Of a stretch of DNA of 64,000 bases, positions 17,273 through 25,915 are shown piece by piece. Positions within the stretch are counted from its first letter, which is position 1, and each line of letters begins with the position of its first letter. The translations under genes were made by a program, and so were the position numbers. The stretch spans positions 22,170-86,169 of the forward strand of contig QFQY01000016.1 of the NCBI GenBank assembly GCA_003248805.1, in the 5' to 3' direction. The notes beneath the pieces were generated by a model. It worked only from the letters and a program-made list of their open reading frames with translations, was not told where the DNA came from and made no database searches. Origin of the DNA: Chelatococcus sp. (GTDB lineage: Bacteria > Pseudomonadota > Alphaproteobacteria > Rhizobiales > Beijerinckiaceae).

Positions 17273-17665
17273 TCAGTCCTCGTCGTCGGCGCTCTCGGTC
17301 GGCGGCACGAGACCGTCGAGGCCGCGCAGGAGGTCTTCCTCGCTCATGCGGTCGAACTGGACCTCCGAATCCGGCGTGCTCGCATTCGCCGTCGGGCTCG
17401 CCAGCAGCGGCACCGTCTCCGGCTCCGGCTCGTCGACCTCGACATGCTTCTGCAGCGAGTGGATGAGGTCCTCCTTGAGGTCCTCCGGCTTCAGCTTCTC
17501 GTCCGCGATCTCGCGGAGCGCGACGACGGGGTTCTTGTCGTTGTCGCGGGGAACGAGGATCGACGAGCCCGACTGGATCATCCGCGCGCGGTGGCTGGCG
17601 AGCAGGACGAGTTCGAAGCGGTTGTCGACCTTGTCGATGCAGTCTTCAACGGTGACGCGAGCCAT
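17273..17665 (-). CDS. rpoZ: RNA polymerase omega subunit
   Basis: The omega subunit helps assemble RNA polymerase by holding the beta-prime subunit and, in proteobacteria, forms part of a ppGpp site. The 130-residue protein has the conserved start M-A-R-V-T-V-E-D-C and the N-R-F-E-L-V-L-L-A-S-H-R-A-R core, then D-N-D-K-N-P-V-V-A-L-R-E-I. The tail after residue 80 is acidic and extended, as usual in alphaproteobacteria. An intrinsic terminator follows the stop. Confidence 0.95.
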   Translation of the reverse strand: MARVTVEDCIDKVDNRFELVLLASHRARMIQSGSSILVPRDNDKNPVVALREIADEKLKPEDLKEDLIHSLQKHVEVDEPEPETVPLLASPTANASTPDSEVQFDRMSEEDLLRGLDGLVPPTESADDED

Positions 17666-17760
17666 CGGAGGCTCCTTCCGGTCTCGGCGATAAAGGGGAA
17701 TGGGTCTGGCTTGGCCTTACAGCCAAAGACCGCGCGATGCAAGATTCGGATCGCGGGCGG

Positions 17761-19467
17761 TCAGCCCCGCAGACGCCGGACCAGTTCGTCGAGGCTGGGC
17801 TCGCCGCCGGCCTGCGATCGCGCGGGGTCGATGGCGGCCATGGCCGGGCGCTCCTGCGGGGGAAGCTCCGCGAAGCGCATGCGCATCGTCGTCGCGACCC
17901 CCTCCCCGAAGGCGATCGCCTCGCGATTGCCGATCGAGGACAGGAAGGAGATCGTGCTCGCCGAGGCGTCGGCGATGGCGGAGCGGATGATCTGCTGGTC
18001 GCGCTCGTTCGCGAGCCGCATGGCGAAGATCGTCGAGCACTGCGACAGGATCGTCGAATCGAGCTCGCCCGGGCGCTGCGTCACGACACCGAGATAGGCG
18101 CCGTATTTCCGGCCTTCCTTGGCGATGCGCGCCAGCGCCTGGCGGGTCGGGCCGAAGCCGAGCGAGGGATCGGCCGGCACATAGCGATGCGCCTCTTCGC
18201 AGAGCACGAGGATCTCGCAGCTTCCCTGGCTCGCGAGCGCGAGATCGAAGGCGAAGCGCGACAGCACCGAAGCGACGGCGTTGACCACTTCCGAGGGTAG
18301 GCCGCCGAGCTGGAAGGCCGTGATCGGGCGGCCACGCAGCGGCATCCGGAAGATCTGGCCGAGCACCGGCGCCATGGTCTCGATCATGTTGGCGCGCGCG
18401 AACATGAAGCGATAGCGCGGGTCGGAATGAAGCGCCTCGAGCCGGACCTTGAGCGAGCGCAGGGCGGAGCGCGGCCAGCGCTGCTCGTGCAGGCCGATCA
18501 GCTCGTCGATGATCGCGAAGACATCGGTCATCCGGTAGGGCGTCGGGGCATCGAGCGCGCTCGCGGACACGTCGGGACCGCCCTGCAGGGTCATGTCCAG
18601 CGGCCGCTTGAGCAGCGTCGAGCCGAGGTCGCGCGAGGGATCGTGGCTGGAGCCGCGCCGGTAGCGGCCGCGCGCGGTGGTGACGACCTCGCGCAGGATG
18701 TCCGCCTCCTCGTCCAGCGGCGGGCGCCCCCGGAAGACGACGTCGTTCATCTCCTCGAGCTTGAACATCCAGAACGGCAGATCGAGCGCGTCGCCGTCGA
18801 TCGTCACCGCGAGGTCGGGAAAGGCGCTGGCATATTCGTTGTGCGGGTCGAGGATCAGCACCCGCAGCTTCGGCTGGACCGCGACCGACTTGCGCAGCAG
18901 CAGCGCCACGGCGCTCGACTTGCCGACGCCGGTGGTGCCGACGAGCGCGAAGTGGCGCGACAGCATGTCCTCGACGCAGATCGTCGCGGGAATATCGCCA
19001 TCCTGCGTCAACTGCCCAATCGCCACGCCGCTGCGGTCTCCCAGATCATGGACCAGGGCGAGGTCGCCGGCACGGATGCGATGGGCCATGGCGCCGATCG
19101 GAGGATAACGCGTCAGGCCGCTGCGGAACCGCGCGCGGCCATCGGGTGTCTCGGAAACCTCGCCGACCAGCTCGATCTCGATGCGGACGTCGTTGTCCCC
19201 GCCCTCGTGCCAGGTGGGATCGACGGCCCGCATCTCGTAGATGAGCCCGACGATACGGCTGGTCCCGAGGTTGATCGAGATCATGCGCCCGATCGCCCAG
19301 TCGTCGAAGGCCGGGTGCCCGGCAGTCGAGACCGCGCTGACGATGGTCGCACGCGAGCCGTTGCAGGAGATCACATAGCCGAGCGAGCGATCCGCCGGCT
19401 GCGTCGGATCGCGCCGGTCGGGCGAGATGCCGGCCTTCAGATGGCCGCGGTCGAGCGCCAGATTCAC
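17761..19467 (-). CDS. HerA-like ATPase (DUF87 domain)
   Basis: A 568-residue HerA/FtsK-superfamily ATPase. Residues 20-120 resemble the small beta-barrel HAS domain. The ATPase core has the Walker A motif G-T-T-G-V-G-K-S-S at 177-185, L-I-L-D-P-H-N-E-Y just after it, and a Walker B-like L-V-L-C-E-E-A-H-R-Y-V-P. The C-terminus carries the Q-R-P-x-x-L-D-x-x-I-L-S-Q arginine-finger region. Archaeal HerA works with the nuclease NurA in DNA-end processing; bacterial relatives often act alone or in defence loci. No NurA or nuclease gene adjoins this one. It starts at a GTG with a weak ribosome site, so the exact N-terminus is uncertain. Confidence 0.85.
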   Translation of the reverse strand: MNLALDRGHLKAGISPDRRDPTQPADRSLGYVISCNGSRATIVSAVSTAGHPAFDDWAIGRMISINLGTSRIVGLIYEMRAVDPTWHEGGDNDVRIEIELVGEVSETPDGRARFRSGLTRYPPIGAMAHRIRAGDLALVHDLGDRSGVAIGQLTQDGDIPATICVEDMLSRHFALVGTTGVGKSSAVALLLRKSVAVQPKLRVLILDPHNEYASAFPDLAVTIDGDALDLPFWMFKLEEMNDVVFRGRPPLDEEADILREVVTTARGRYRRGSSHDPSRDLGSTLLKRPLDMTLQGGPDVSASALDAPTPYRMTDVFAIIDELIGLHEQRWPRSALRSLKVRLEALHSDPRYRFMFARANMIETMAPVLGQIFRMPLRGRPITAFQLGGLPSEVVNAVASVLSRFAFDLALASQGSCEILVLCEEAHRYVPADPSLGFGPTRQALARIAKEGRKYGAYLGVVTQRPGELDSTILSQCSTIFAMRLANERDQQIIRSAIADASASTISFLSSIGNREAIAFGEGVATTMRMRFAELPPQERPAMAAIDPARSQAGGEPSLDELVRRLRG

Positions 19468-19698
19468 GTTTCACCCGCATGTTCATGCCGTTACGGAGGA
19501 GCATGCTATGCAGGCGGCCGTTACAAATGCTTTAGCCGGCGGGCCCTCGTTCCAACGCGGTTACGGGATCGTCAACGACCCGGCGCGCCGTGACCGCCAT
19601 TCATCAGCTGCGCTTGTCGGCACGATCATTTTCCTTGCCTTGAGCCGCGCCCGCGCGAGGTCTATGCACTGGGCAATTCCCCCGGAGACTTCCCGTCC

Positions 19699-20448
19699 AT
19701 GGCTGACCGCCTGCGCCTCGGCGTCAACATCGACCACGTCGCGACCATCCGAAACGCGCGCGGCGGCGCCCTCCCCGATCCGGTCCGCGCCGCGCATCTC
19801 GCCGTCAAGGCCGGTGCCGACGGCATCACGGCGCATCTGCGCGAGGACCGGCGCCATATCCGCGACGCCGACATGGAACGGCTGGCTGCCGAACTGACGA
19901 AGCCGCTCAACTTCGAGATGGCCACGACGGAGGAGATGCTCGCCATCGCCGAGCGCCTGAGACCGCACGCCGCCTGCCTCGTCCCCGAGAAGCGCGAGGA
20001 ACGGACGACCGAGGGCGGGCTCGACGTGGTCGGCCAGGAGGCCGCGCTCGCGCCCCGGATCGCCCGGCTGAAGGCCGCCGGCTGCCGCGTCTCGCTCTTC
20101 ATCGAGCCCGATGCCGGACCGATCACGGCCGCCGCGCGGCTCGGCGCGCCGGTGGTCGAGCTGCATACGGGAACATGGTGCGAAGCCGTCGCCGCGGGCG
20201 AGCACGACAAGGCGGAAGCGGAATTCCGCCGCCTGGCGAGCGGGGCCGAGCTGGCCGCCTCGCTCGGGCTGGAGGTCCATGCCGGTCACGGGCTCGACTA
20301 CGACACGGCGCGAACGCTCGCCGCCGTGCCGCAATTCGTCGAGTTCAACATCGGCCATTTCCTCATCGGCGAGGCGGTGTTCATCGGGCTCAAGGCGGCG
20401 ATCGCCGCCATGCGGGCGGCCATGGACGCCGGACGCGGCGCGGCGTAG
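19699..20448 (+). CDS. pdxJ: Pyridoxine 5'-phosphate synthase
   Basis: PdxJ condenses 1-deoxy-xylulose 5-phosphate with 3-amino-2-oxopropyl phosphate to make pyridoxine 5'-phosphate, the last ring-forming step of DXP-dependent vitamin B6 synthesis. The 249-residue TIM barrel begins L-R-L-G-V-N-I-D-H-V-A-T-I-R-N-A-R. It contains the active-site regions G-A-D-G-I-T-A-H-L-R-E-D-R-R-H-I, V-P-E-K-R-E-E-x-T-T-E-G-G and V-H-A-G-H-G-L. A GGAGA ribosome site supports the start. acpS follows nine bases later, the classic pdxJ-acpS pair. Confidence 0.95.
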   Translation: MADRLRLGVNIDHVATIRNARGGALPDPVRAAHLAVKAGADGITAHLREDRRHIRDADMERLAAELTKPLNFEMATTEEMLAIAERLRPHAACLVPEKREERTTEGGLDVVGQEAALAPRIARLKAAGCRVSLFIEPDAGPITAAARLGAPVVELHTGTWCEAVAAGEHDKAEAEFRRLASGAELAASLGLEVHAGHGLDYDTARTLAAVPQFVEFNIGHFLIGEAVFIGLKAAIAAMRAAMDAGRGAA

Positions 20449-20457
20449 AGCGCCAGC

Positions 20458-20859
20458 ATGATCCTCGGCATCGGCTCCGACCTCTGCGACATCACCCGCA
20501 TCGAGAAGTCGCTCGAGCGCTTCGGCGAGCGCTTCACGCACCGCGTCTTCACGGAAGGCGAGCGCGCCAAGTCAGATCGCCGGGCGACACGCGCCGCCTC
20601 CTATGCCCGCCGCTTCGCGGCAAAGGAGGCCTGCTCCAAGGCGCTCGGCACGGGCATCCGGGCCGGCGTGTTCTGGCGCGACATGGAGGTGGTCAACCTG
20701 CCGGGCGGCAAGCCGACGATGCGCCTGACAGGCGGCGCGGCCGAGCGGCTGGAGGCGATGACGCCACCCGGCTTCGAGGCCTTCGTGCATGTCTCGATGA
20801 CGGACGATCCGCCAATCGCCCAGGCCTTCGTGGTGATCGAGGCCCGGGCGAAGGCCTGA
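20458..20859 (+). CDS. acpS: Holo-[acyl-carrier-protein] synthase
   Basis: AcpS attaches the 4'-phosphopantetheine arm of CoA to acyl carrier protein. The 133 residues match the full family: the N-terminal G-I-G-S-D-L-C-D-I-x-R-I with metal-binding Asp, the R-F-A-A-K-E-A-C-S-K-A-L-G-T-G motif with the second metal ligand, and the C-terminal V-S-M-T-D. It is co-transcribed with pdxJ. Confidence 0.95.
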   Translation: MILGIGSDLCDITRIEKSLERFGERFTHRVFTEGERAKSDRRATRAASYARRFAAKEACSKALGTGIRAGVFWRDMEVVNLPGGKPTMRLTGGAAERLEAMTPPGFEAFVHVSMTDDPPIAQAFVVIEARAKA

Positions 20860-20932
20860 CAGGCTCCGAGACGGAGAAAGGTAACGCTCCCGCCTCGCGC
20901 CCGGGTCCTCGCGAGGGACGATGTCCCCTCCC

Positions 20933-21658
20933 TCATTCCGCCGGGACGGTCCCGGTCACGGCCTCGCTCGGCTCCTCGCTCAGCCAGCGATAGACGACGC
21001 CGCCGATCGCGCCGCCGAGGAGCGGGGCCACCCAGAACAGCCAGAGCTGCCCGAGCGCCCAGCCGCCCACGAACAGGGCGGGCCCGGTGCTGCGCGCCGG
21101 ATTGACCGAGGTGTTGGTGACCGGGATGCTGACGAGGTGGATCAGGCACAGCCCGAGGCCGATGGCGAGCGGCGCGAAGCCCGCCGGCGCCTTGCCATGG
21201 GTCGCGCCCATGATGATGAAGAGGAACATCGCCGTCATCACCACCTCCATCAGCAAGGCGGCTCCGAGGCCGTACTTGCCGGGCGAATGCTCGCCGTAAC
21301 CATTGGAGGCGAAGCCGCCGGCGAGATCGAAGCCGGGAGCGCCGCTCGCAATGACGTAGAGGAGGCCGGCAGCGGCGATCGCGCCCACCACCTGCGCCAC
21401 GACGTAAGGAACGATCTGGCTCCCCGGAAAGCGCCCGCCCGCGGCGAGGCCGACCGTGACGGCCGGGTTGAGGTGGCAGCCGGAGACGTGGCCGATGGCG
21501 TAGGCCATCGTCACGACCGTGAGACCGAAGGCGAGCGAGACGCCGAGAAGACCGATCCCCACTTGCGGAAAGGCTGCGGCGATGACCGCGCTGCCACAAC
21601 CCGCAAAGGTCAGCCAGAACGTGCCGATCGCCTCGGCAGCGTATTTCTTCGTATTCAT
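20933..21658 (-). CDS. aqpZ: Aquaporin Z
   Basis: A 241-residue water channel of the MIP family with six membrane helices. Both channel-lining boxes are present: H-L-N-P-A-V-T-V-G in the first half and V-N-P-A-R-S-T-G-P-A in the second. The G-C-G-S-A-V region in helix 1 and the arginine after the second N-P-A are as in water-selective AqpZ rather than glycerol channels. I placed the start at M-N-T-K-K-Y (21658), which has a GGGAGA ribosome site; an earlier in-frame codon would add a non-conserved leader. It converges on acpS. Confidence 0.93.
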   Translation of the reverse strand: MNTKKYAAEAIGTFWLTFAGCGSAVIAAAFPQVGIGLLGVSLAFGLTVVTMAYAIGHVSGCHLNPAVTVGLAAGGRFPGSQIVPYVVAQVVGAIAAAGLLYVIASGAPGFDLAGGFASNGYGEHSPGKYGLGAALLMEVVMTAMFLFIIMGATHGKAPAGFAPLAIGLGLCLIHLVSIPVTNTSVNPARSTGPALFVGGWALGQLWLFWVAPLLGGAIGGVVYRWLSEEPSEAVTGTVPAE

Positions 21659-21979
21659 GGCAGAATCTCCCGCGTGAATATTTGGCAAGCTGAGCACCTT
21701 CTGCCCAAAGGTCAACCATGGAGCGCATCCGGCCCGGCGCATCGCCCATGCCGGGCAGGCGCGTGGGACGCGCGCCGCACGCGGCCGCTGCGAGATTGTC
21801 CGGAGCGCGATAGTCGGCTAGACCGCGCTCGTGGAAGCGCGAGACGGCCGCTCCGGGCGTGCTCTGACGGGCGCGGCCTTGCGGCCGCCGCAACGTGTCC
21901 GCAATTTTGTTTGGGAGTGGATCTCTCGCATGGGCGGCGCCTGCCACCCGGCATTCCGCTTCAGTCCGGGAGCGCCCGC
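21659..21979. other. Gene-free divergent region between aqpZ and lepB
   Basis: These 321 bases separate two divergently transcribed genes and must contain both promoters. I see no convincing coding frame: the open frames across it are high-GC noise that run into lepB. The stretch nearest lepB has an AT-rich patch (around 21900-21915) that could hold its promoter, but no clear -35/-10 pair stands out. Confidence 0.5.
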
Positions 21980-22747
21980 GTGGCCAACGACGTCGAAACG
22001 AAGACAAAGCGGGAGAAGGACGAGGGCGGTCTCGTCGAGACGATCAAGGTCGTCGTCCAGGCGCTGCTGATCGCGCTGGTGATCCGCACCCTCCTGTTCC
22101 AGCCGTTCAACATCCCGTCCGGCTCGCTGATCCCGACACTGCTGATCGGCGACTATCTGTTCGTCTCGAAATACACCTACGGCTATTCGAAGCATTCGAT
22201 CCCGTTCAGCCCGCCGCTGTTCGACGGCCGGATCTGGGCGGCGGAGCCGAAGCGCGGCGACATCGCGGTGTTCAAGCTGCCGAGCGACAACTCGACCGAT
22301 TACATCAAGCGCGTCATCGGCCTGCCGGGCGACCGGATCCAGATGATCGGCGGCGTGCTCAACATCAACGGCGTGCCGGTCAAGCGCGAGCGGATCGCGG
22401 ACTACGTCACGACCGACGCCTGGGGACGGACGACGCCGGTCATCCGCTACAAGGAGACGCTGCCGAACGGCGTCAGCCACGAAATCATCGAGCGCGAGGG
22501 CGATCGTGGTTCCTTCGACGACACGCAGGTCTTCCAGGTTCCGCCCGGCCACTTCTTCATGATGGGCGACAACCGCGACAACTCGCTGGACTCGCGCGAC
22601 CGCAGCGTCGGCTACGTGCCCTTCGAGAATTTCGTCGGCCGCGCGGAGATCATCTTCTTCTCGATCGAGGACGGCGCCTCGGCGTGGAGAATCTGGGAAT
22701 GGCCCTCCACCGTGCGTTGGGGCCGCATCTTCAGCACGATCAAGTGA
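21980..22747 (+). CDS. lepB: Signal peptidase I
   Basis: LepB cuts signal peptides from exported proteins at the outer face of the cytoplasmic membrane. The 255 residues include one N-terminal membrane helix (V-V-V-Q-A-L-L-I-A-L-V-I). The catalytic serine lies in I-P-S-G-S-L-I-P-T-L and the general-base lysine in S-T-D-Y-I-K-R-V-I-G-L-P-G-D. The box G-D-N-R-D-N-S-x-D-S-R is present. The start is a GTG at 21980 behind a GGGAG site; reading further upstream gives no conserved sequence. The stop overlaps the start of rnc by four bases. Confidence 0.95.
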   Translation: MANDVETKTKREKDEGGLVETIKVVVQALLIALVIRTLLFQPFNIPSGSLIPTLLIGDYLFVSKYTYGYSKHSIPFSPPLFDGRIWAAEPKRGDIAVFKLPSDNSTDYIKRVIGLPGDRIQMIGGVLNINGVPVKRERIADYVTTDAWGRTTPVIRYKETLPNGVSHEIIEREGDRGSFDDTQVFQVPPGHFFMMGDNRDNSLDSRDRSVGYVPFENFVGRAEIIFFSIEDGASAWRIWEWPSTVRWGRIFSTIK

Positions 22748-23478
22748 GCAAGGCGGGCGAAGGCGCGCGCAAGGCGCCAGACACGACGCGGCTCGAGGCC
22801 ACGCTGGGCTACCGGTTTGCCGATCGCGGCCTGCTCGCGACGGCGCTGACGCATATGAGCGCCGACAGCCTGCGGCTGGCGAGCTACCAGCGTCTGGAGT
22901 TCCTCGGAGACCGGGTGCTGGGCCTCAGCATCGCCGACATGCTGTTCCGGCGCTATCCGCAGGCCGAGGAAGGCGACCTCTCGCGGCGCCTCGCGGACCT
23001 CGTGCGCAAGGAGACCTGCGCGGAGGTCGCGCTGGGCTGGGATGTCGGCCGCTACATGCGGCTCGGCGACGGAGAAATCCTGGGCGGGGCGCGCAAGAAC
23101 CGCGCGATCCTCGCCGATGCCTGCGAGAGCATCATCGGAGCCGTCTTCATCGACGGCGGCTACGAGGCGGCGCGCGCGCTGGTGGAGCGGGCCTTCGGAG
23201 AACGGCTCATCAAGCCGGTGCGCCCGCTGCGCGACGCCAAGACGGCGCTGCAGGAATGGGCGCAGGGCCGCGGCTACCAGACGCCGATCTATAGCGAGCG
23301 GGGCCGGTCGGGGCCCGATCACGCGCCGATCTTCGTCGTCGCCGCCAAGATCGTCGGGCTGCCCGACGCCGAGGCCATGGGCCCCTCGAAGCGGCTGGCG
23401 GAGCAGGCGGCGGCCGAGGCCTTTCTGAGACGCGAAGGCTTGTGGAGCGACACTCCGGAGGGCGAGAATCATGGCTGA
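22744..23478 (+). CDS. rnc: Ribonuclease III
   Basis: RNase III cuts double-stranded RNA in rRNA processing and in many mRNAs. The 244-residue product has the catalytic signature L-E-F-L-G-D-R-V-L-G-L (positions near 48-58), a second acidic cluster D-A-C-E-S-I-I-G-A, and a C-terminal double-stranded RNA-binding domain (K-T-A-L-Q-E-W-A-Q ... A-E-Q-A-A-A-E-A-F-L). The likely start is the GTG at 22744, whose GTGA overlaps the lepB stop; there is no ATG before the conserved region. It is part of the lepB-rnc-era operon. Confidence 0.94.
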   Translation: MSKAGEGARKAPDTTRLEATLGYRFADRGLLATALTHMSADSLRLASYQRLEFLGDRVLGLSIADMLFRRYPQAEEGDLSRRLADLVRKETCAEVALGWDVGRYMRLGDGEILGGARKNRAILADACESIIGAVFIDGGYEAARALVERAFGERLIKPVRPLRDAKTALQEWAQGRGYQTPIYSERGRSGPDHAPIFVVAAKIVGLPDAEAMGPSKRLAEQAAAEAFLRREGLWSDTPEGENHG

Positions 23479-24382
23479 GCCAAAGACCTCCACGCGCTGC
23501 GGCTTCGTCGCCCTGATCGGCGCGCCCAATGCCGGCAAGTCGACGCTGCTCAACCAGCTCGTCGGCGCGAAGATCTCGATCGTCTCGCGCAAGGTGCAGA
23601 CGACGCGCACGCAGGTCCGCGGCATCGCGCTCAGCGGCGCGGCCCAGATCATCTTCGTCGATACGCCCGGCATCTTCGCGCCCAAGCGTCGGCTCGACCG
23701 CGCGATGGTGACCAGCGCCTGGGGCGGAGCGACCGATGCGGACCTGATCGGCGTGCTGATCGACGTCGGCCGGGCGGATCAGGAGGAAAACCTTGCCCTC
23801 CTGGAGAAGCTCGGCGAGCTGAAGCAGCCGAAGTTCCTGATCCTCAACAAGATCGACACGGTGCCGAAGGAGAAGCTGCTCGCCATCACCGCGGCGGTGA
23901 ACGAGAAGGCGCGCTTCGAGGCGACCTTCATGGTCGCGGCGCTGACGGGCTACGGCGTCAAGGACATCCTCACCTGGCTCGAGACGCGGCTGTCGCCCGG
24001 CCCCTGGCTCTATCCGGAGGACCAGATTTCCGACGCGCCGCTGCGTTTCCTCGCCGCCGAGATCACCCGCGAGAAGATCTTCGAGCGGCTGCATGACGAG
24101 CTGCCCTACCGCTCCACCGTCGAGACCGAGAGCTGGGAGCAGCGGCCGGACGGCTCCGTGCGCATCGAGCAGACGATCTATGTCGAGCGCGAGGGCCAGC
24201 GCAAGATCGTGCTCGGCGAAGGCGGCCAGACGATCAAGGCCATCGGCCAGAAGGCCCGCATCGAGATCGCAGAGGCGGCCGAAGCCAAGGTCCATCTCTT
24301 CCTGTTCGTGAAGGTGCGCGAGAACTGGAGCGACGACCCCGAGCGCTATCGCGAAATGGGGCTGGAGTTCCCCAAGGGCTGA
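23471..24382 (+). CDS. era: GTPase Era
   Basis: Era is an essential GTPase that binds the 3' end of 16S rRNA during 30S assembly. The 303 residues show G1 (G-A-P-N-A-G-K-S-T), G2 (T-T-R-T-Q-V-R-G-I), G3 (D-T-P-G-I-F), G4 (N-K-I-D) and a C-terminal KH domain (R-K-I-V-L-G-E-G-G-Q-T-I-K). The ATG overlaps the last eight bases of rnc, which implies coupled translation and a fixed stoichiometry of two ribosome-maturation factors. Confidence 0.95.
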   Translation: MAEPKTSTRCGFVALIGAPNAGKSTLLNQLVGAKISIVSRKVQTTRTQVRGIALSGAAQIIFVDTPGIFAPKRRLDRAMVTSAWGGATDADLIGVLIDVGRADQEENLALLEKLGELKQPKFLILNKIDTVPKEKLLAITAAVNEKARFEATFMVAALTGYGVKDILTWLETRLSPGPWLYPEDQISDAPLRFLAAEITREKIFERLHDELPYRSTVETESWEQRPDGSVRIEQTIYVEREGQRKIVLGEGGQTIKAIGQKARIEIAEAAEAKVHLFLFVKVRENWSDDPERYREMGLEFPKG

Positions 24383-24514
24383 TTTGATCCGGCCTGCGAG
24401 CGCCCGACACGCGACAAATCCGTCGATAAGCGCCCGGGCATCGTTCTGCATGCTTGCAACGAGCGCCGATCCGCCGGAAAAAGCCGCAGCCCCGGCACGG
24501 AGACCCATCCAGAT

Positions 24515-25099
24515 ATGACCGACAACGAGGTTCTTGCCGAATTCCGCGATGCCGGCGCCCTGCTCGAGGGCCACTTCATCCTGTCTTCGGGCCGGCGCAG
24601 CGCCGTCTTCCTGCAGAAGATGTTCATCTTCCAGGATCCGGTGCGCACGGAGCGGCTCTGCAAGGCGCTCGCCGCCAAGATCGAAAAGGCCTTCGGTCCG
24701 GTCGACTATGTCGTCTCCCCCGCCGTCGGCGGCATCGTGCCCGGCTACGAGACGGCCCGCCATCTGAAGGCCAAGGCCATCTTCGTCGAGCGCGAGGACG
24801 GCCAGTTCCGTCTGCGGCGCGGCTTCGCGATCCCCCGAGGCGCGCGCGTCGTCATGGTCGAGGACATCGTGACCACCGGCCTGTCGTCGCGCGAGTGCCT
24901 GGCCTCGATCGCCGGCGAGCCCGGCACGATCCTCGGCGCGGCCTGCCTCGTCGACCGCTCAGCCGGCAGGGCCGATCTCGGCGTTCCGCTCGTCAGCCTC
25001 GTCCAGCTCGACATTCCGGACTACGCGCCGGACGCCCTGCCTCCGGAGCTGGCGGCGATTCCTCCGGTGAAGCCCGGGAGCCGAGGACTGGGAGCCTGA
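24515..25099 (+). CDS. pyrE: Orotate phosphoribosyltransferase
   Basis: PyrE joins orotate to PRPP to make orotidine 5'-monophosphate in pyrimidine synthesis. The 194 residues have the family start F-x-x-x-G-A-L-L-E-G-H-F-I-L-S-S-G, the P-A-V-G-G-I-V-P-G loop and the PRPP-binding motif V-V-M-V-E-D-I-V-T-T-G. The length fits the family. It lies 132 bases after era on the same strand, probably with its own promoter. Confidence 0.94.
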   Translation: MTDNEVLAEFRDAGALLEGHFILSSGRRSAVFLQKMFIFQDPVRTERLCKALAAKIEKAFGPVDYVVSPAVGGIVPGYETARHLKAKAIFVEREDGQFRLRRGFAIPRGARVVMVEDIVTTGLSSRECLASIAGEPGTILGAACLVDRSAGRADLGVPLVSLVQLDIPDYAPDALPPELAAIPPVKPGSRGLGA

Positions 25100-25107
25100 G
25101 GCGGGAC

Positions 25108-25130
25108 AGGGTGCGACGGGTCGTCACCCT
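25108..25130 (+). terminator. Possible terminator hairpin after pyrE
   Basis: AGGGTG and CACCCT flank an inner GAC/GTC pair, giving a compact GC-rich hairpin nine bases after the pyrE stop. There is no following T-run, so it is a weak candidate for an intrinsic terminator. Confidence 0.35.
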
Positions 25131-25230
25131 CAGGAACCATCCGCTCGCGAAATCGTTTCCCGGCTGACATTATTCCATCTCTATTCTGTTCGATTCACGT
25201 GCACGAATTCATTCCTGCGGAGTAATTGCC

Positions 25231-25854
25231 ATGGCCAGCGACCCGCGCATCGCGCTGTTCATCGATGGCGCCAATCTCTATGCGACCGCCAAGCAGCTCG
25301 GCTTCGACATGGACTACCGTCGCCTGCTGAAGGAATTCCAGAGCAGGGGCAACCTGATCCGCGCCTTCTATTTCACGACGCTGGTCGAGAGCGAGGAATA
25401 CTCATCGATCCGGCCCCTGGTGGATTGGCTCGACTACAACGGCTACCGCGTCATCACCAAGGCGGCCAAGGAATTCACCGATGCCACGGGGCGGCGGCGC
25501 GTGAAGGGCAACATGGATATCGAGCTCGCCATCGAGATGCTCGAGCTCGCGCCCCATCTCGACCAGATCTACCTGTTCTCGGGCGACGGCGATTTCCGCC
25601 CTCTGGTGGAGGCCGTCCAGCGGAAGGGCGTCAAGGTCTCGGTCGTCTCCACGGTCTCGACGAGCCCTGCCATGGTGTCGGACGAGTTGCGCCGCCAATG
25701 CGACGAGTTCGTCGACCTGGCCCAGCTGATGCAGAAGGTCGGGCGGGACCCGGCCGAGCGGAGCAGCCGGGCTCCGGGCGCGCCGGGCGCCGGAAATCCG
25801 TCCCTGGAGCGCCGATACGGCATCCGCCAGGGCGACGAGACCGTCGAGGGCTGA
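25231..25854 (+). CDS. NYN-domain (LabA/DUF88-type) putative ribonuclease
   Basis: The 207-residue protein is a NYN-domain protein of the LabA/DUF88 type, related to PIN nucleases. Acidic residues that would hold the metal are visible in F-I-D-G-A-N-L-Y near the N-terminus, in G-N-M-D-I-E-L-A-I in the middle, and in F-S-G-D-G-D-F-R-P-L-V. These suggest an active RNA-cleaving site. The last 35 residues are a disordered Pro/Gly/Arg-rich tail. The targets are unknown. It stands alone between pyrE and a convergent gene. Confidence 0.88.
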   Translation: MASDPRIALFIDGANLYATAKQLGFDMDYRRLLKEFQSRGNLIRAFYFTTLVESEEYSSIRPLVDWLDYNGYRVITKAAKEFTDATGRRRVKGNMDIELAIEMLELAPHLDQIYLFSGDGDFRPLVEAVQRKGVKVSVVSTVSTSPAMVSDELRRQCDEFVDLAQLMQKVGRDPAERSSRAPGAPGAGNPSLERRYGIRQGDETVEG

Positions 25855-25915
25855 ACCCGCCACGCGCGCGGGCCGCAGCAGACGCCGGAGGCGGACCGTG
25901 GCGGTCGCCTCGCCG

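Noticed and set aside
20918..20934. A short hairpin (GGGAC-GAT-GTCCC) between acpS and aqpZ as a terminator
   Set aside because: The stem is only five base pairs and lacks a T-run.
20921..22747. A 608-codon frame ending as lepB
   Set aside because: Only the part from the GTG at 21980 looks like signal peptidase; the rest is antisense to aqpZ or intergenic.
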